This document shows positions 39,184-52,160 of a stretch of DNA of 64,000 nt, in pieces. Origin of the DNA: Zoroaster sp. YZ-2022. Taxonomy: Eukaryota > Echinodermata > Asteroidea > Forcipulatida > Zoroasteridae. Below the pieces are notes generated by a model. That model was not told where the DNA came from, searched no databases, and was given only the letters and a program-made list of their open reading frames with translations. The number at the start of each line of letters is the position of its first letter. Within the stretch, counting starts at the first letter, position 1. The position numbers and the translations under genes were made by a program. The stretch is from the NCBI GenBank assembly GCA_029582265.1, contig CM055823.1, forward strand, positions 21,239,365-21,303,364. Reading direction: 5' to 3'.

Positions 39184-42100
39184 AGATGTACAACCATAAA
39201 ACCCATTCCTGTGCTCCACCTTCCCAGAGCACCAAAGACATACAGCTACAGACCAGGTTCGAATCCCAACAATCTCCATACTATCAAATGTGTCTCCAAC
39301 TTTAATGATGTAAACCTGAATGTATGTGTCTGGAACGCTCATTCCATTCGAAATAAAACAGCCATTCTTAGTGATTACATTATGGAGAGAGATATTGACA
39401 TCACTTTCCTGACCGAAACCTGGCTTTATCCAGATGACTATGTCATCATCGGTGAATGTTCCCCCGCTGGGTATTCTTTCATCAACTTTCCACGCAGTGG
39501 GACTGATTTTCATGGAGGAATTGGAGTGATTTACAAAACCCAGCTTAATCTCATGACCTTCCCGAGCCCAATCGTTTCCACTACATTTGAGCACGGTCTG
39601 GTGACTGATCAAGACAAGTCTATACTGTTTGCTGTTGTCTATAGACCACCGCCTTCTCAGTCTAACAAGTTCAAATCCTCAGATTTCCTGACTGAATTTG
39701 ATAACTTCATTACTGAGGTGGACAACATCCTGGTAAGCACCTCCTACTAGGTGATTTTAACGTTCATATTGATGTGCCGTCTAAATCTGAAACATCCAGA
39801 TTTCTCACAACCTTATCCAGTTCTGATCTTCATCAGTTTGTGTCTGGCCCTACTCACAATCATGGGCACACGCTGGACCTTGTTATTGGCCATCTGGAAG
39901 ATGACTTGGTCCATGATTGCATGACACATAACAATTTGATGTCCGACCATCATGCCATACATTTCAAACTAAACCGTAGGAAGCCCGACTTTCCAAGAGT
40001 CCATACAGAACTGCGTGACTTTCGGTCTATCAACACTGATGCGCTTGCCCGTGACCTCAATGAAAAACTCAAACCATTACTCAAACTTGGCAATGCTAAT
40101 AATCAGGTTACGTTTTACAATAATACTGTTCGTCAAATCATTGATGATCAATGCCCCCTTAAGACGCTCGAGCGCTCTGTACGACCGAGAACGCCCTGGT
40201 ACAATAGCAACATCCATGAAGGAAGACGTGTTAAACGCCGGCGAACGTAGATGGCGGAAATCCAAACTTTCCATTGATCGCAATGCCTACCAATCCCATC
40301 TATCAGTCCTCTCTGATCTCATCACATCTGCCAAGGCGACTTACTTTAAGAACAAGCTGTCTGCCAGCAACGTCAAGGATATTCATCGAACAGTACAGAA
40401 ACTCCTTAATAATAATAGGACAACTATTTATCCTAATGTCAAATCTAACCAAGATCTCAGTAACCAATTTTCCCAGTTTTTCGCTAACAAGATTGTTAAG
40501 ATCAGAGGTGACCTTGATGGTACCTTTCAGACAGATCCTGTTTCTCCATTATTCTCTGATCGCGATTTTCCTTGTGATATCACTAATGACAATCTTCTTT
40601 CAGAATTTGACAGAGTCACTGATCACGAGATTCTTAAAATAATCACCAGTTCCCTTAACAAATCTTGTTCTCTCGATCCCATGCCAACCTGGTTACTTAA
40701 AGCTAATGTTAATGTACTTGTGCCATATATTACCTACATTGTTAATTCTTCTTTTTCTACAGGTACCTTCCCACAGGACTTGTCTCGAGCCATTGTCACT
40801 CCCATACTAAAGAAACATAACCTGGATGAAAATGAGCTTAAAAACTACCGCCCAGTTTCTAATATTCCCTTCCTCTCCAAAGTCATGGAGAAGGTTGTCC
40901 TTCATCGTGTCAATAGCCATATCAATAAAAATTCCTTGCATCAAACCTTCCAATCTGCCTATAAGACCAATTATAGCACTGAGACGGGTCTATTGCGTGT
41001 CAAAAATGACATGATGCTTGCTATTGATAAAAAGATGGCAGTGTTACTTGTCATGCTCGATTTATCGTCAGCTTTTGACACTATAGACCACGATATCCTT
41101 ATTGTGAGACTTTCTAAATCCTTTGGTTTGTGTGGTCCTGCTTTGCGGTGGTTCAGTGACTACCTTAGCGCACGACGAAGTCGTGTCTGTGTCGCTGGTG
41201 TCTTTTCGGACGAACAACCCGTAGATTTTGGCGTCCCTCAGGGCTCGGTCATTGGACCACTGCTTTTCAACTTCTATACCAAACCTGTTTCTGACATAAT
41301 AGAGAGTCATCAATTACATTACCACATTTATGCAGATGATACTCAGCTTTACACGTACTTTAATCCCTCCATTCCTGGCGATTCTCATAGGGCACTTCAC
41401 AAGCTCTCTACCTGTATCACAAGAATTAAACAATGGACGGTTCTCAACAAACTCAAGTTTAATGACAGTAAAACAGAGTTTTTTATTGCTGCTTCCCCTC
41501 GTGCCATCAACTCACTGTCGGGTCTTACACTTCAGGTAGGAGATACAATAATTCAGCCTTCGAGCACAGTCAGGAACCTTGGGGTCATATTTGATTCTAC
41601 CATGTCCATGTCGCACCATATCACCTCCGTCTGTAAATCCTTAAACTTCCACTTACGCAACTTAAATCACATTCGCAAATACATCGATCAACCCACTTGC
41701 CATCACGCAGTACGCTCTCTCATCCTCTCCCGCCTTGACTACTGTAACTCTCTGTTGTACGGTGTTAGTCAAGCGGAGATCAACAGACTCCAGAAAGTAC
41801 AAAATCGAGCTGCTAGGCTGGTATACTCAGTCGGCCGATTCTCCGATGCCCCGGAACTTCTGCAACAATTACACTGGTTACCTGCTAAACATCGCATCCT
41901 TTTTAAATTACTTCTCAATCTTTTTAAGTGCCAACATGGCGTAGCTCCTCCCTACCTGACTGACCTACTGTTCTCCTATGTCCCAGGTAGGGAGGGGCTT
42001 CGGTCTTCATCTGATACATCCCGTTTATATGTAAATATAAAATCACACAAAACTGGTGACAAGGCTTTTGCCATAGCTGGCCCTAAGGAATGGAACAAAC

Positions 42101-42275
42101 TCCCTGTTCACATCAGAAATTCTTCTTCAATCCAGATTTTTAAAAAACTTCTCAAAACCTTTCTCTTCTAATTTCCTTTGTAGCCATTGCTAGGTTTTCT
42201 TTCTTGATTTGTAAAGCGCTTTGATCTTGTTAAAGGCGCTATATAAATACCCGTTTATTATTATTATTATTTGCG
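39184..42275 (+). mobile_element. L2/CR1-like LINE (+) inserted in the minus L2-like LINE
   Basis: 5'-truncated or near-complete element carrying endonuclease and reverse transcriptase, with a 3' end AAAGGCGCTATATAAATACC and an ATT tail (about 42255-42272). The flanking minus-strand L2 reading LRKY / LNYDATEQ is cut exactly at its borders. The ATTT/TATTT text at both borders may be a short target duplication. Confidence 0.9.
39232..42171 (+). pseudogene. L2/CR1-like LINE ORF2, two frameshifts, RT domain intact
   Basis: Endonuclease: VWNAHSIRNKTAILSDYI (39332), ITFLTETWLYPDD, HGGIGVIYKTQ, AVVYRPPPSQ, then after a break near 39748 LLLGDFNVHID and GHTLDLVIGHL. A second break lies near 40235. 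From there one frame runs to the stop at 42171 and includes SCSLDPMPTWLLKANVNVLV, NYRPVSNIPFLSKVMEKVV, LVMLDLSSAFDTIDHDIL (about 41050), GVPQGSVIGPLLFNFYT, YHIYADDTQLYTYF (about 41320), VRNLGVIFD, SRLDYCNSLLYG, LQKVQNRAARLV and PKEWNKLPVHIRNS. The RT region is uninterrupted with YADD intact, so this is the youngest-looking LINE in the window. It could be functional only if the two breaks are sequence errors. Confidence 0.88.
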
Positions 42276-42575
42276 TAACTTTCCAATGTTCCTAAGGTGA
42301 AATGCTGCGGTGCGAGTAACATTTGAAATATGAGGTTTAGGTGTCATGTTTGCATCAAAGATACCTCCGAGGTTCCTTGCTTGAGAAGAAGATTGCACAT
42401 GAGAGTCACCAATAACAATATTTGGAATAGAAATCTTAGGTAGTTTTTGACCAAAAAATTAATAGCACAAATTCAGTTGTTAAGAAATTTTTCTTCATAC
42501 AAATCCGAATATCATGAATACAGTTTTCAAGGCGATTAATTATAGAGGCACTCTGTTGTTGTGATGGTTTGAAAG
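42276..42575 (-). pseudogene. L2-like LINE (-), 5' part of the split copy
   Basis: Minus-strand text SQQQSASIINRLENCIHDI, ISIPNIVIGDSHVQS, ARNLGGIFDANM, AAFHLRNIGKLRKY is RT sequence that directly precedes LNYDATEQ of the fragment at 39183. It is truncated at about 42575, as usual for 5'-truncated LINEs. Confidence 0.8.
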
Positions 42576-44295
42576 CTAGATAAATCTAGTGTATTTTGAT
42601 TCAAGACTCTCCTATTACAGTTTTGGATATTTTTGCCTCTAAAATATACCCCAGTAATATAATGCGCTTTCAAAAAAGGTTGAGAAATTCCAAAACAAAT
42701 TGTGAAAAAAGTAAAACAAAAATCACTGGGCATGACCGAGGAAAGGTTGTCAGTCATGCATGCTCTGTAAAAGTTTGAGATTAAACCAGGGACAGACTTT
42801 GAAAGATCTGTTACTATATTCAATCGCTTGGACTGAATTTCAATCTGAATATTTAAGAGAGTGGGGACCGGGGTAGGTCAGGGGTCAGGTCAGATCCCCG
42901 CTGACGCGTCCCCCAACCCAATCTACAAGAAATCGCCGCCCATGTAATTGTATTACATACGACTTTCTCATCAGCAGACAAAGTGCCGCCTGGTCCAATA
43001 GGTACGGCAGACATACAAAAATACGGAAACGTCCGTGAATATAAGGGAAGAAGACAACTAGCAACTAAAAAAATACCAAGGTTGAGTCATTCTCTGACAT
43101 AATAACAACACTGAATACTTTATTATACAATGACAATTACATGTATTAAGAGGAACAATAACAATGAAAACAATGACTCAAAAGATGGTCTGGTTTGCAC
43201 AATGATACTTGAATATTCGACTTAATTAACAATATTAATAGAAACAAATAAAACAGGGGGCTCAGTTAACAGTACTCAGGTGCTCGGGATTGGGGAGTCA
43301 GGCACTGTCCACCAGTCAAGGTAGATAGTTCCAATTCAAACTCACAGTCACGTCACAGTAGGTCACACCCAAGTCGTCACGTTTCTACAATCCTGGCCAA
43401 ATCTCGCTGGACCCCCGGCCCCCGGACAATGTTGGCTCTCATTGCGCGGTCTGTGCTCCGGCTGCAGATAACAACATTGGTGTGTGTGTGTGTGGGGGGG
43501 GGGGGGGAGTGTGGAGCGGGGGATATGGGAGGGTATGTTTATTGTCACGTGTCCCAACCATTTTGGCAGGGATTGTCTGAATTTTCGCTTAGTTTATCTA
43601 TGAAGCCGTGACCAGATGTTGACAATCCGCAGTCTTTGTGTTTGTCTCAGGGACAATACATTAAAGGGGGGGGGGGGGGACAAGTGAGAGTAAGTTTATT
43701 ATCATGCTTTCCAACTATTTTGGCTGGGATTGTAGCTCCCGTGGCAGCACCAGTGAGCATCCCGTCCCTGAGGTAGCCCAAGTTACAAAAGAGAACCTGT
43801 TGCAGACGGCACCAACCTTATAAACGCAAAACACCCAACTGCCACTCTTGCTTACATAACAATAACAGGTTTAGCTGCCCAGCGCTGGCATCCAAAATAA
43901 TAGAACAAAAGGTTTAATGGTCAATTGATTAAGTGCAGGACAAAAGGTTTTATGTGGATACAAACTGTCATAACACATAACAGTCCCCCTTTAAGAGTTT
44001 TCATGAAAGGGGAAAACTTATTTAGGCCTAATTATTAATATTTTTGCAGACAAGTGGAGCTTGGGTGTACCCAGAGTAATATTCAAGACTTATTACATAT
44101 TAAACCGAGAAAGGATTTCGTCTGTCGAATTTTCAACAAAATTCCGTCCTGCAATTTAGCTTTAAAACATAAAAAACATAAAAATTATGTATCCGTATTT
44201 CGTCGTTTTCTTAAAAACCTGAGCACTTTTGTGATGAAACTTTCACAGGTTAGTTTTAATAAACAATAATACTAATCTTCCCTTCACTGTAAAAA
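42576..44295. other. No gene seen; G-rich and TG runs
   Basis: (TG)n-(G)n occurs at 43480-43507 and a G-run at 43665-43680, each followed by similar text (TTTATT.TCA..., then TTTTGGC.GGGATTGT), which suggests an old duplication. On the minus strand near 43990 CTTAAAGGGGGACTGTTATG could be a polypurine tract plus LTR start, but no second LTR or internal genes were found. Confidence 0.4.
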
Positions 44296-44393
44296 ATTGC
44301 CTGTAAAAATTACAGTAAGTTACTGGCAACCAGCTGCCAGTAAGTTACTGGCAGCTGGTTGCCAGTAACTTACTCTCATTTTTACAGGCAATT
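44296..44393. repeat. 98-bp near-perfect palindrome (MITE-like)
   Basis: Inner arms 44314-44343 and 44345-44374 are perfect 30-nt reverse complements (AGTAAGTTACTGGCAACCAG...) around a single G. Outer arms TTGCCTGTAAAAAT and ATTTTTACAGGCAA extend it with a short mismatch. No coding capacity. Confidence 0.92.
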
Positions 44394-44675
44394 TGTTAGT
44401 GTTTAAATGGAAAATATCATTTATTTTGTTGTACTTTTGAAGGGTTTAATTGCGCATTACAATAAAAACCTGGCAAAAATACTTGAGAGCAATAATCAGT
44501 TACAGTAAATACTTAATCACAATAAAGAAGCTGAAATTAAAACACTTGAGTAACACATAATGCATGTATCAATGTAGGTTACATTGAACTCCAATTATCT
44601 GTGTATCATGATCTGAGTAACAACTAAATGTAACGTAATTAAATGTTTGTCAGTTTTGAAAGTCTATCAATATTA

Positions 44676-47560
44676 GTCTATGGGCTGGAGGGTCTACCAT
44701 GCACCACCCCGCCGCCCCCCCCCCCATAACCCAACGCCACCAATTTTCTTTTGTTCCTCTGGATGACCTAAACACGAAAAAAGATGTTAACAGTGAACAT
44801 TTTGGGTTGCATTATCTGTTCTGGCCCACTATTTGTTTGCCCTTATAATGAGCTTACGCTGATAATTCTTAGCACTAGGGGTGGAAGAAGATCAAATATC
44901 TCGCCATTACTCCATCATGATTTGACCTATTATAATGTAAATTGAACAATTAATGTTCAGTCATATTTCGTCATGATTACGTCATTGGTTCTCATGAAAC
45001 GACCGCTAGAGGGCGCTATAATTGCACGTATATTATGCATATTTTAATTATTGGAATTTGCAGAAAAAATTTCTCCGTATAAGTCATGTAGTTTTTATAG
45101 TTGCCACAAAGAACAATTTTTTTATTTAATTTAATTTATGTCCAATGTAACCACAAAAATGTTTTACCTGGGAAGTCTTTTGGATTTTCTATCTCTGGGG
45201 GACTTTTTTAGCCCCCATGGTATTAAGCTCAGTTGGATGTCCATGGCACTACATATTGAGTAATCCTTTATTTCTCGAAAATACTTTGACCTACATTAAT
45301 CGAACTTGACACAACAAAATGTTCATTCATATGTCGTCAACATGATGTCATGGGTTGCCATGGAAACTACCTCTAGACGCCGCAGTACTTGGATGCATAT
45401 TATGTGCACATGAATTAATGGATACAAATATTTCTTATTTTAGCCATTGTAGTACACTAGTTACCGTGATAAAGTATCATTAAGTATCATTAAGAAAAGC
45501 GAAAGATAAATTTGAAAATATTTTGTTAAGGGGTCTTTAGAGCTTGTTTAAGCTCCCATCATGTCAAATTCAGCCTGGAATCCTTAGCATTTAGGGTGGG
45601 AGGGATTACATAAACCTCTATTACTCTGGCATGCTTTGACCTAGATTAATCAAACTTGACACAGGTATTTCTTATTTTTAGCTATTGTAGTACACGAAAG
45701 GGATAATGTGTCATTAATTAATTTTGTAACTGGAAATAATATGTCAACTCTTGTGTAAGCAAAACAAAGGATAAATTTGAAAATCTTGGGTTAAGTTGTC
45801 AGACAAAAATCTTTAGCACATGGAGTGGGAGGTATTAAACAAACCTCCATTACTCCGGCATGCTTTGACTTACATACATAACATTTGGCACATTTAATGT
45901 TCATGTATGTTGTCAAGATGACATCATTTGTTTCCATGAAAACTTTTTCTATGTTGTACTACATATTCTGGTTTATTACTGACTAGATCATTGTCTATGT
46001 TGGAGTTATGAAACCTCCTGAAAGGGACTTCTGAAAGGATACAGTATCCTCACAAAGTCAGACAACACAACAGTATTGGGATATAGGCCAGCACTGCGGC
46101 ACTTATTCCGCATCCCATCCCGAAATGTGGCTTCTCCTAACATGGGGACTGCCTGTCAGCAATTCAACTGCCATCAAAACTCAATGAGATATGTTTTATT
46201 TTTGGGAAGGCTTTTCCAATGGAAGGTAACTCCGACCTGATTTTTGGTACAGGAAATCATCAACCGGCTTGAAAGGATTTATATTGGGTGTAATATGTGT
46301 TCATTCCATCCTCAAGCCGGTTGATGATTTCCTGTGCCTAAAACCAGGCTGGAGTGACCTTCCATTCCCCGAAAATAACACGTGTGGATAGCAGATGGAT
46401 TGCTGACAGGCAGATGCCTTGGTTTATATACATCACATAGCAGTCCTTTCAGGAGGTTTCATAACTCCAACATACAGCCTGGATCCACAACGAGGCTTCC
46501 TTGTAAAGGTAGATTCGCCATCCCAAACAGGAAGCTTCTTCTTACAGACAAGGACCCAGTCAGAAATTAACCAGAATATGTCGTACAGAATAGAAGTAGT
46601 TTTCATGGGAACCAATGATTTCATCTTGACAACGTATAAATGAACATTACATGTACAAGATTTTGTGAATGTAAGTCTAAGCATGCCGGAATAATGGAGG
46701 TTTGTTTAATCCATACAGTGTACTAGATTATCCCTATAGTGTACTACAATGGCTAAAAATAAGAAATACGTTTAACCATTTATTTATTTGTGCGTAATAT
46801 TCATCCAAATACAGCGCCCTCTATATGTAGTTTCCATGGCAAGCAATGACGTCATCCTGACCACATATAAATTAACATATAAATTTATTAATGTAAGTCA
46901 AAGAATGCTGGAGTAATGAATGTTCGTGTAATCCCCTCCCACCCCAAATGCTAAGGATTCCCGGCTGAATTTGACATGATAGAGGTTTAAACAATGAACT
47001 CTAGAGACCCCTTATTTACAAATTTATCTTTCGTTTTTCTTTACATTACAGTTAACAAATCATTGCCAAGTAAAGCTGAATGATCCTCATAGTGATAACT
47101 GGTGTACTACAATGGCTAAAAATAAGAAATAATTGTATCCATTAATTCATGTGCGCATAATATGCATCCAAGTATAGCACCCTCTTGTGGTAGTTTCCAT
47201 GGCAACCAATGACATGTGAATGCATTTATCGTACCAAGATTGATTAATGAAGGTCAAAGTCATGGACATTCAACTAAGCTTAATACCATGGGGGCTAAAA
47301 AGTGCTCACAGAGATAAAACATTCAAAGAACTTCCAAGTTAAAACATATTTGTTTTCTTTGCGGCAACTATAAAAACTAAAATGACTTATACTGAGGTAT
47401 TTTTCTGCAAATCCCAATAATTAAAAATATGCATCATATATGTGCAATTATAGCGCCCTCTAGCGGTCGTTTTCACGAGAACCGATGACGTAATCATGAC
47501 GAAACATAACTGAACGTTAATTGTACCAAGTTACATTATAATAGGTCAAAGCATGATGGA
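44676..47560. repeat. Foldback element 1, arms of about 1.3 kb
   Basis: Arms 44911-46272 and 46312-47560 are imperfect inverted copies. The innermost 23 nt (46250-46272 and 46312-46334, CAGGAAATCATCAACCGGCT...) are perfect, with a 39-nt centre. Each arm is built of three to four related modules of roughly 350-450 bp containing TACTCC.GCATGCTTTGAC, CATGGAAACTAC, CTAGAGGGCGC and GCCATTGTAGTACAC. The outer left part (44676-44910) has its counterpart at the far right of foldback element 2. No ORF of note. The structure resembles foldback transposons (Drosophila FB, sea urchin TU), whose long inverted ends contain tandem subrepeats. Confidence 0.85.
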
Positions 47561-48228
47561 ATTGATTTACATTTTGTGAGCTTGACTTTCAATCTGTGAT
47601 TATTGAAATCTTGAATGAAACTAAGTTATATATCTGGCACACAATTTTTGTGCAACACAATGCAGTATATCACTTTGTATTCCTTAGTCAAATTACCACA
47701 GATACACCAAAGCTCTACTAAGCCAAATGTGTTGAACTCGAAACTGTCATGAACTGTAGTATGTCAATACATTACTTCTCAATAGCTGACCGCAAAATTC
47801 ACAATAGCCATTTTTTCGTTCGTTAGTTTAACATCATCATGGACTTTGTCAAACGTTTCGTTTATTTAAATTAAAGCACCGGTAATAAGGCTTTATTTAA
47901 TCCTACTATAAACTGCTGTTGTATCAATTTGCAATTTTCTTGAAATTCAGTAAAGAAGGCCAATTGCATGAGTTATACCCAATAAATAATAATTCATCAT
48001 CGCTACACACCCTCAGGGTATATATTAATTGTCTATTTAACATTAATACACTCTTAAAACTAAAGTGTGGAATCAACATTTTAAAGAGTTCGGTGAGTAT
48101 ACACAAAGCTGAAACTTTAATACGATATAATGTCGCTACGTTTGACGTTACTTAATATTAAAAAACAGCACATATAATAAATACCATTCATAAATGCCCA
48201 AGACAGATAAGACACTCTTATTGGGCGA
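47561..48228. other. No gene seen
   Basis: AT-rich DNA between foldback element 1 and a dispersed repeat. Confidence 0.5.
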
Positions 48229-48716
48229 AACGTGATCACGTGGGGTTGTATCAACGAATGGTAAAGACAAGGCCTATCAAAATTAGAGCAGCGCATTATG
48301 CGCATATGTGCGTCACGCGCCAGCTGTTCTATTTAGCCGACGTGTGACGAGCGACACGGATTTGAACCAAACAGGGTGACGAAGTTTGTTTCGCATCACA
48401 CTGACTCATGTACTTTGAAAGTGTTTCGTGTGTCCCCAAAACGTGGAGTTGCCTATTGCTATTTTTTTCCAAAAATTTAATTTTTATTTGTTTATTTGTT
48501 TATTTTATTTTTTTAAATGAATCTATACAGGCATTTATTAATGAAAATAAATGATTAGCGCTTGGTCTTTAACGTAGCATAATGACCGGTTGTGCTTGGC
48601 TACGGCTGTAAAGTACCTCGCCTTCGGCTGGTTCCTTTATCGCCTGTGACCACGCCCAAATCTGGTCATTACCGTACGGTAAAGACCACGCGACAAACTT
48701 GTATTCCCTTATTACA
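48229..48716 (+). repeat. Dispersed repeat, copy 2
   Basis: Related to 12831-13200. An inserted AT-rich stretch (48465-48560) and a block with GTACCTCGCCTTCGGCTGGT are extra here. It contains the short palindrome ACCGTACGGT. Confidence 0.6.
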
Positions 48717-49159
48717 TAATATTAAATATACTGAATATATTGAATATATCAAATAATTAAATATTAAACTTAAGAAGTTTCGAGTGCCAATAACAAAAGT
48801 TAATCAATATCTTAATAAAAAGCCACTTACAAAAATCTGCGTAAGGTCACATATAGATAAATAACATTTATTAACACAATGTTTCTCTGTAACAATGAGA
48901 AAGTGTTAATTTAATAAAGGTTAAATTGAGTGTACACCATTGGTAATTACCTGAAAAGATACAAGCTTAATTGGTTTTAAGATGTCGTTGTTACCAAACA
49001 ATCCGTCCTGACAAATTATTCCGGCAGAATAATCCTGACAAATTATTTACGAGGAAACTGTAAGAATAATTCCAATCTGAAATGGATCATCAGCTAATGA
49101 TCCATCAGAATTAATACGCTACAAATAATCTAAATGCATTTTCACAATTTTCTCTTAAT
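48717..49159. other. No gene seen
   Basis: AT-rich; nothing recognised. Confidence 0.5.
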
Positions 49160-50313
49160 GTATGCCTTAAATGGGTTTGTTTATGTCTAATGTAACCACA
49201 AAAATGTGTTAACTTAGAAGTCTTTTGGATTTTCTATCTCTGGGGCACTTTTGTTAGCCCACATGGTATTAAGTTTAGTTAGACGTCCATATCACTACAT
49301 ATTGATTAATCCTTTATTTCTCGAACATGCTTTGGCCTACATTAATCAAACTTGGCACAATAAATGTTCATTCACATGTCGTCAAAATGATGTCATTAGT
49401 TGTCATGGAAACTACTTCTAGAGGGCGCTGTACTTGGATGCATATCACGCGCACATGAATTAACGGATACAATTTTTTTCTTATTTTTAGCCATTGCAGT
49501 ACACCAGTTATCACTACGAGGATAAAGTATCATTAAGTTTTACTTGGCAAGGATTTGTCACCTGTAATGTAAAGAAAAACGACAGATAAATTTGAAAATA
49601 TTTTGTTACGGGGTCGCTGGAGCTCATTATTTAAGCCCCTATCATGTCAAATTTAGCTGGGAATCCTTTATAGCATTTGGGGTGGGAGGGGATTACACAA
49701 ACCTCCATTACTCCGTCATGCTTTGACTTACATTAATAAAACATGACACATTTACTGTTCATGTATATGTCGTCAAGATGACATAATTGGTTTCGATGGA
49801 AACGTCTATGTTGTATTAAATCTTCTGGTTCATTGCTGACTAGGTCCATGTCTGTAAGAAGAAGCTTCTTGTTTAGGATGGTGAGTCCACCTTTACAAGG
49901 AAGCCTTATTCCAGGCTGAATGGGAGCACCAAATCAATATGAAACTTCCTGAAAGGATACATTAACCTCACAAAGTCGGTGTTGGCAAATGTGGCTTCCC
50001 CTAACATGGGGACTGCTGTGATGTATTAGCCAAGGTATCTGCCTGTCAGCAATTCATCTGCCATCCAAACTCGTTGGCACATGTTTTATTTTCAGGAATG
50101 GTTATCAATCCACTAAGCAGTGAATCTAAGAATGAAACAAATGGAGCATTTGAATGGAACATCTGTGGATGAAATACATTCATCTTTGGAGAGAATCATA
50201 TAGCCCATGTGAACCCTTGCAAGCCGGTTGATGATTTTCCTGTGCCTAAAACTAGGCCGGAGTGACCTTCCATTGGATAACCCTTCCCGAAAATAAAACG
50301 TGTGTCTGTCACA
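49160..50313. repeat. Foldback element 2, left arm and centre
   Basis: Same modules and order as the left arm of element 1: TGTAACCACAAAAATG, CTAGAGGGCGCTGTAC, GGAAGCCTTATT, CATGGGGACTGCTG. The centre block GCAAGCCGGTTGATGATTTT is at 50219. About 100 bp of unmatched sequence lies just left of the centre. Homology stops at about 50313 after AAAATAAAACGTGTG and resumes at 54748. Confidence 0.8.
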
Positions 50314-50582
50314 GTGAAACCTTCTTACCCTACTAGTTGTGAATAATTAGTGAATTTTAACCTTTTATATGAATATGTATAAGTTGGGCCAGTGTCCAAT
50401 CCAACAATGCCGTGGTTGACCGACATAGTATAATTAAATAACAATAGGTTTAAAGCACACAGTACTGGTTAGAAATTCCTGAGTTGGAACCCCCATAGAT
50501 TTATTTGTATATCAATGAGGTAAGTTTGAGTTTAAATAGAGTCAGAGGTGAAGGGTTGAAGTTTGAATGAGATGTAAATGAG
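50314..50582. other. Start of the sequence interrupting foldback element 2
   Basis: Unrecognised. TCTGTCACAG at its left edge and CTGACAGTGTCA at the right edge (about 54735) hint at a short target duplication (TGTCA). Confidence 0.35.
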
Positions 50583-50639
<57 letters not shown>

Positions 50640-50767
50640 TGTGGACTTATATAGCGCACGTATCCACCAACTAAGTGGTGCTCAAGGCGCATTATATTAT
50701 TAGATGTAGATGTAAAGGGAGGAAAAGGTTGTAAGGTTTTGAGGAATGTTAAGGGAGTTGTCTCCTG
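50583..50767 (-). repeat. L2-like LINE 3' end with (AAT)n tail
   Basis: (AAT)n at 50583-50638, then GTGTGGACTTATATAGCGCA and GGTGCTCAAGGCGC, the same 3' signature as at 22149 and 38600. Only the 3' untranslated part remains. The Harbinger element inserted into its flank. Confidence 0.65.
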
Positions 50768-51421
50768 GGGCCTTATTCACAAAGCACCCATAATATTTGC
50801 GTTGCGGGGACCCGTAAGTGGATGGTACGGGCACGTAAGATTTGCGTTAGGTGGCATTCACGAAGCACCCTAAGAGTTCCCTCTTTCTATCCGGCGCGCC
50901 ACTTATAAGCCCGAGTGCGCGCCGTGAATTGACGGCGTGCCACTCTATAGGCCCGACGTCATCACCTGACAACATCGTCGGTTTTGACTTGTTTTGACAA
51001 CAGAATATGCAAATAACCAATAAGAATTCGAGGTCATGTACCTTCAATGCAAATTAGCTAATAAATATTGATTATTGATGACGTTTATGACTACGAGAAC
51101 TGACGAAACATTCCGATCCGAGCTCAGATTGTGTCAAGTTTTTGTTTACGTTACTTACACATAACCCTATGCGGTTTACCACACACGTTGATTTACAAAA
51201 TGGCGGCCTCCATGGAACTCGCAGCAAGATGCTAAACACACGCTATTTTCATGGAATTATGAAGTGGGAAGTACTGATGGAGGTGATTATGCTGATGATG
51301 TTGACTTTGAACACCCTGACAGTGATGGAAGTTTGGATTTTTAGGGAAAAAACGACCGTAAAAGCTGTTAATCTGAGGTCATATGTACCAAGTACAATAG
51401 CGATATAGATTATAGCGATAC

Positions 51422-52160
51422 GGTATGTTGTATCAATGTTGTAAATTATGATTTTTTTTACATGAACAGTGGGTTTCAAACCATTATGGGTAATATTATT
51501 ATGCCCTGACATATTCTAACATAAATACACCACCTTTGTTTATCATGCAATGCATTATTCCAATAACTTGTTGATTTATTGATATTTATTATACGGAACG
51601 ATAAACATAAATTTACATTTGGATGGCTGCAATGCATTATGGGTATTCCCAACATGACCCCCATCTCAATATTCACACTCAGAAAGTCATAACTTTTATT
51701 TTGATACCTTACTCTCTTCAATTGGCAAAATATGAAAAATATTATTAATAATTTCCACACTTGACCTTGATTGTTTACATTATTGCATAACATGGTATCA
51801 AGGTTGTAATTTATGATTTTTTTTTATATATAAAGGATGTTACTATGCATTATGGGTAATATTATTATGCCCTGATGTATTCTGACATAAACAAACCTTA
51901 TTTGTTTGTGGTACAATGCATATTTACAGACTTTCAATCAATAACTTGGTAGATTTAACGACTATTCCCTAGGGAGCGATAAACTATTATTTATATTTGT
52001 ATGGCCGTAATGCATCCTGGGTAATCCCAAGATGATCCTCATCTCAATATTCACACTCAGTAAGTCATAACCTTTATTTTGATACCTTACTCTCTTCAAT
52101 TGGAAAAATAAATAAATAATTATTAATAATTTCCACACTTGACCTTGATTGTTTACAGTA
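51422..52160. repeat. Tandem duplication, two copies of about 370 bp
   Basis: Copy A at about 51422-51792 and copy B at about 51793-52160 share GGTAATATTATTATGCCCTG, ATCTCAATATTCACACTCAG and CCACACTTGACCTTGATTG, with scattered substitutions and indels. It lies inside the Harbinger element, downstream of its transposase. Confidence 0.88.

Noticed and set aside
43090..43990. Solo LTR or LTR element (AAAGGGGGACTGTTATG on the minus strand)
   Set aside because: No second LTR end, target duplication, primer-binding site or gag/pol sequence could be identified.
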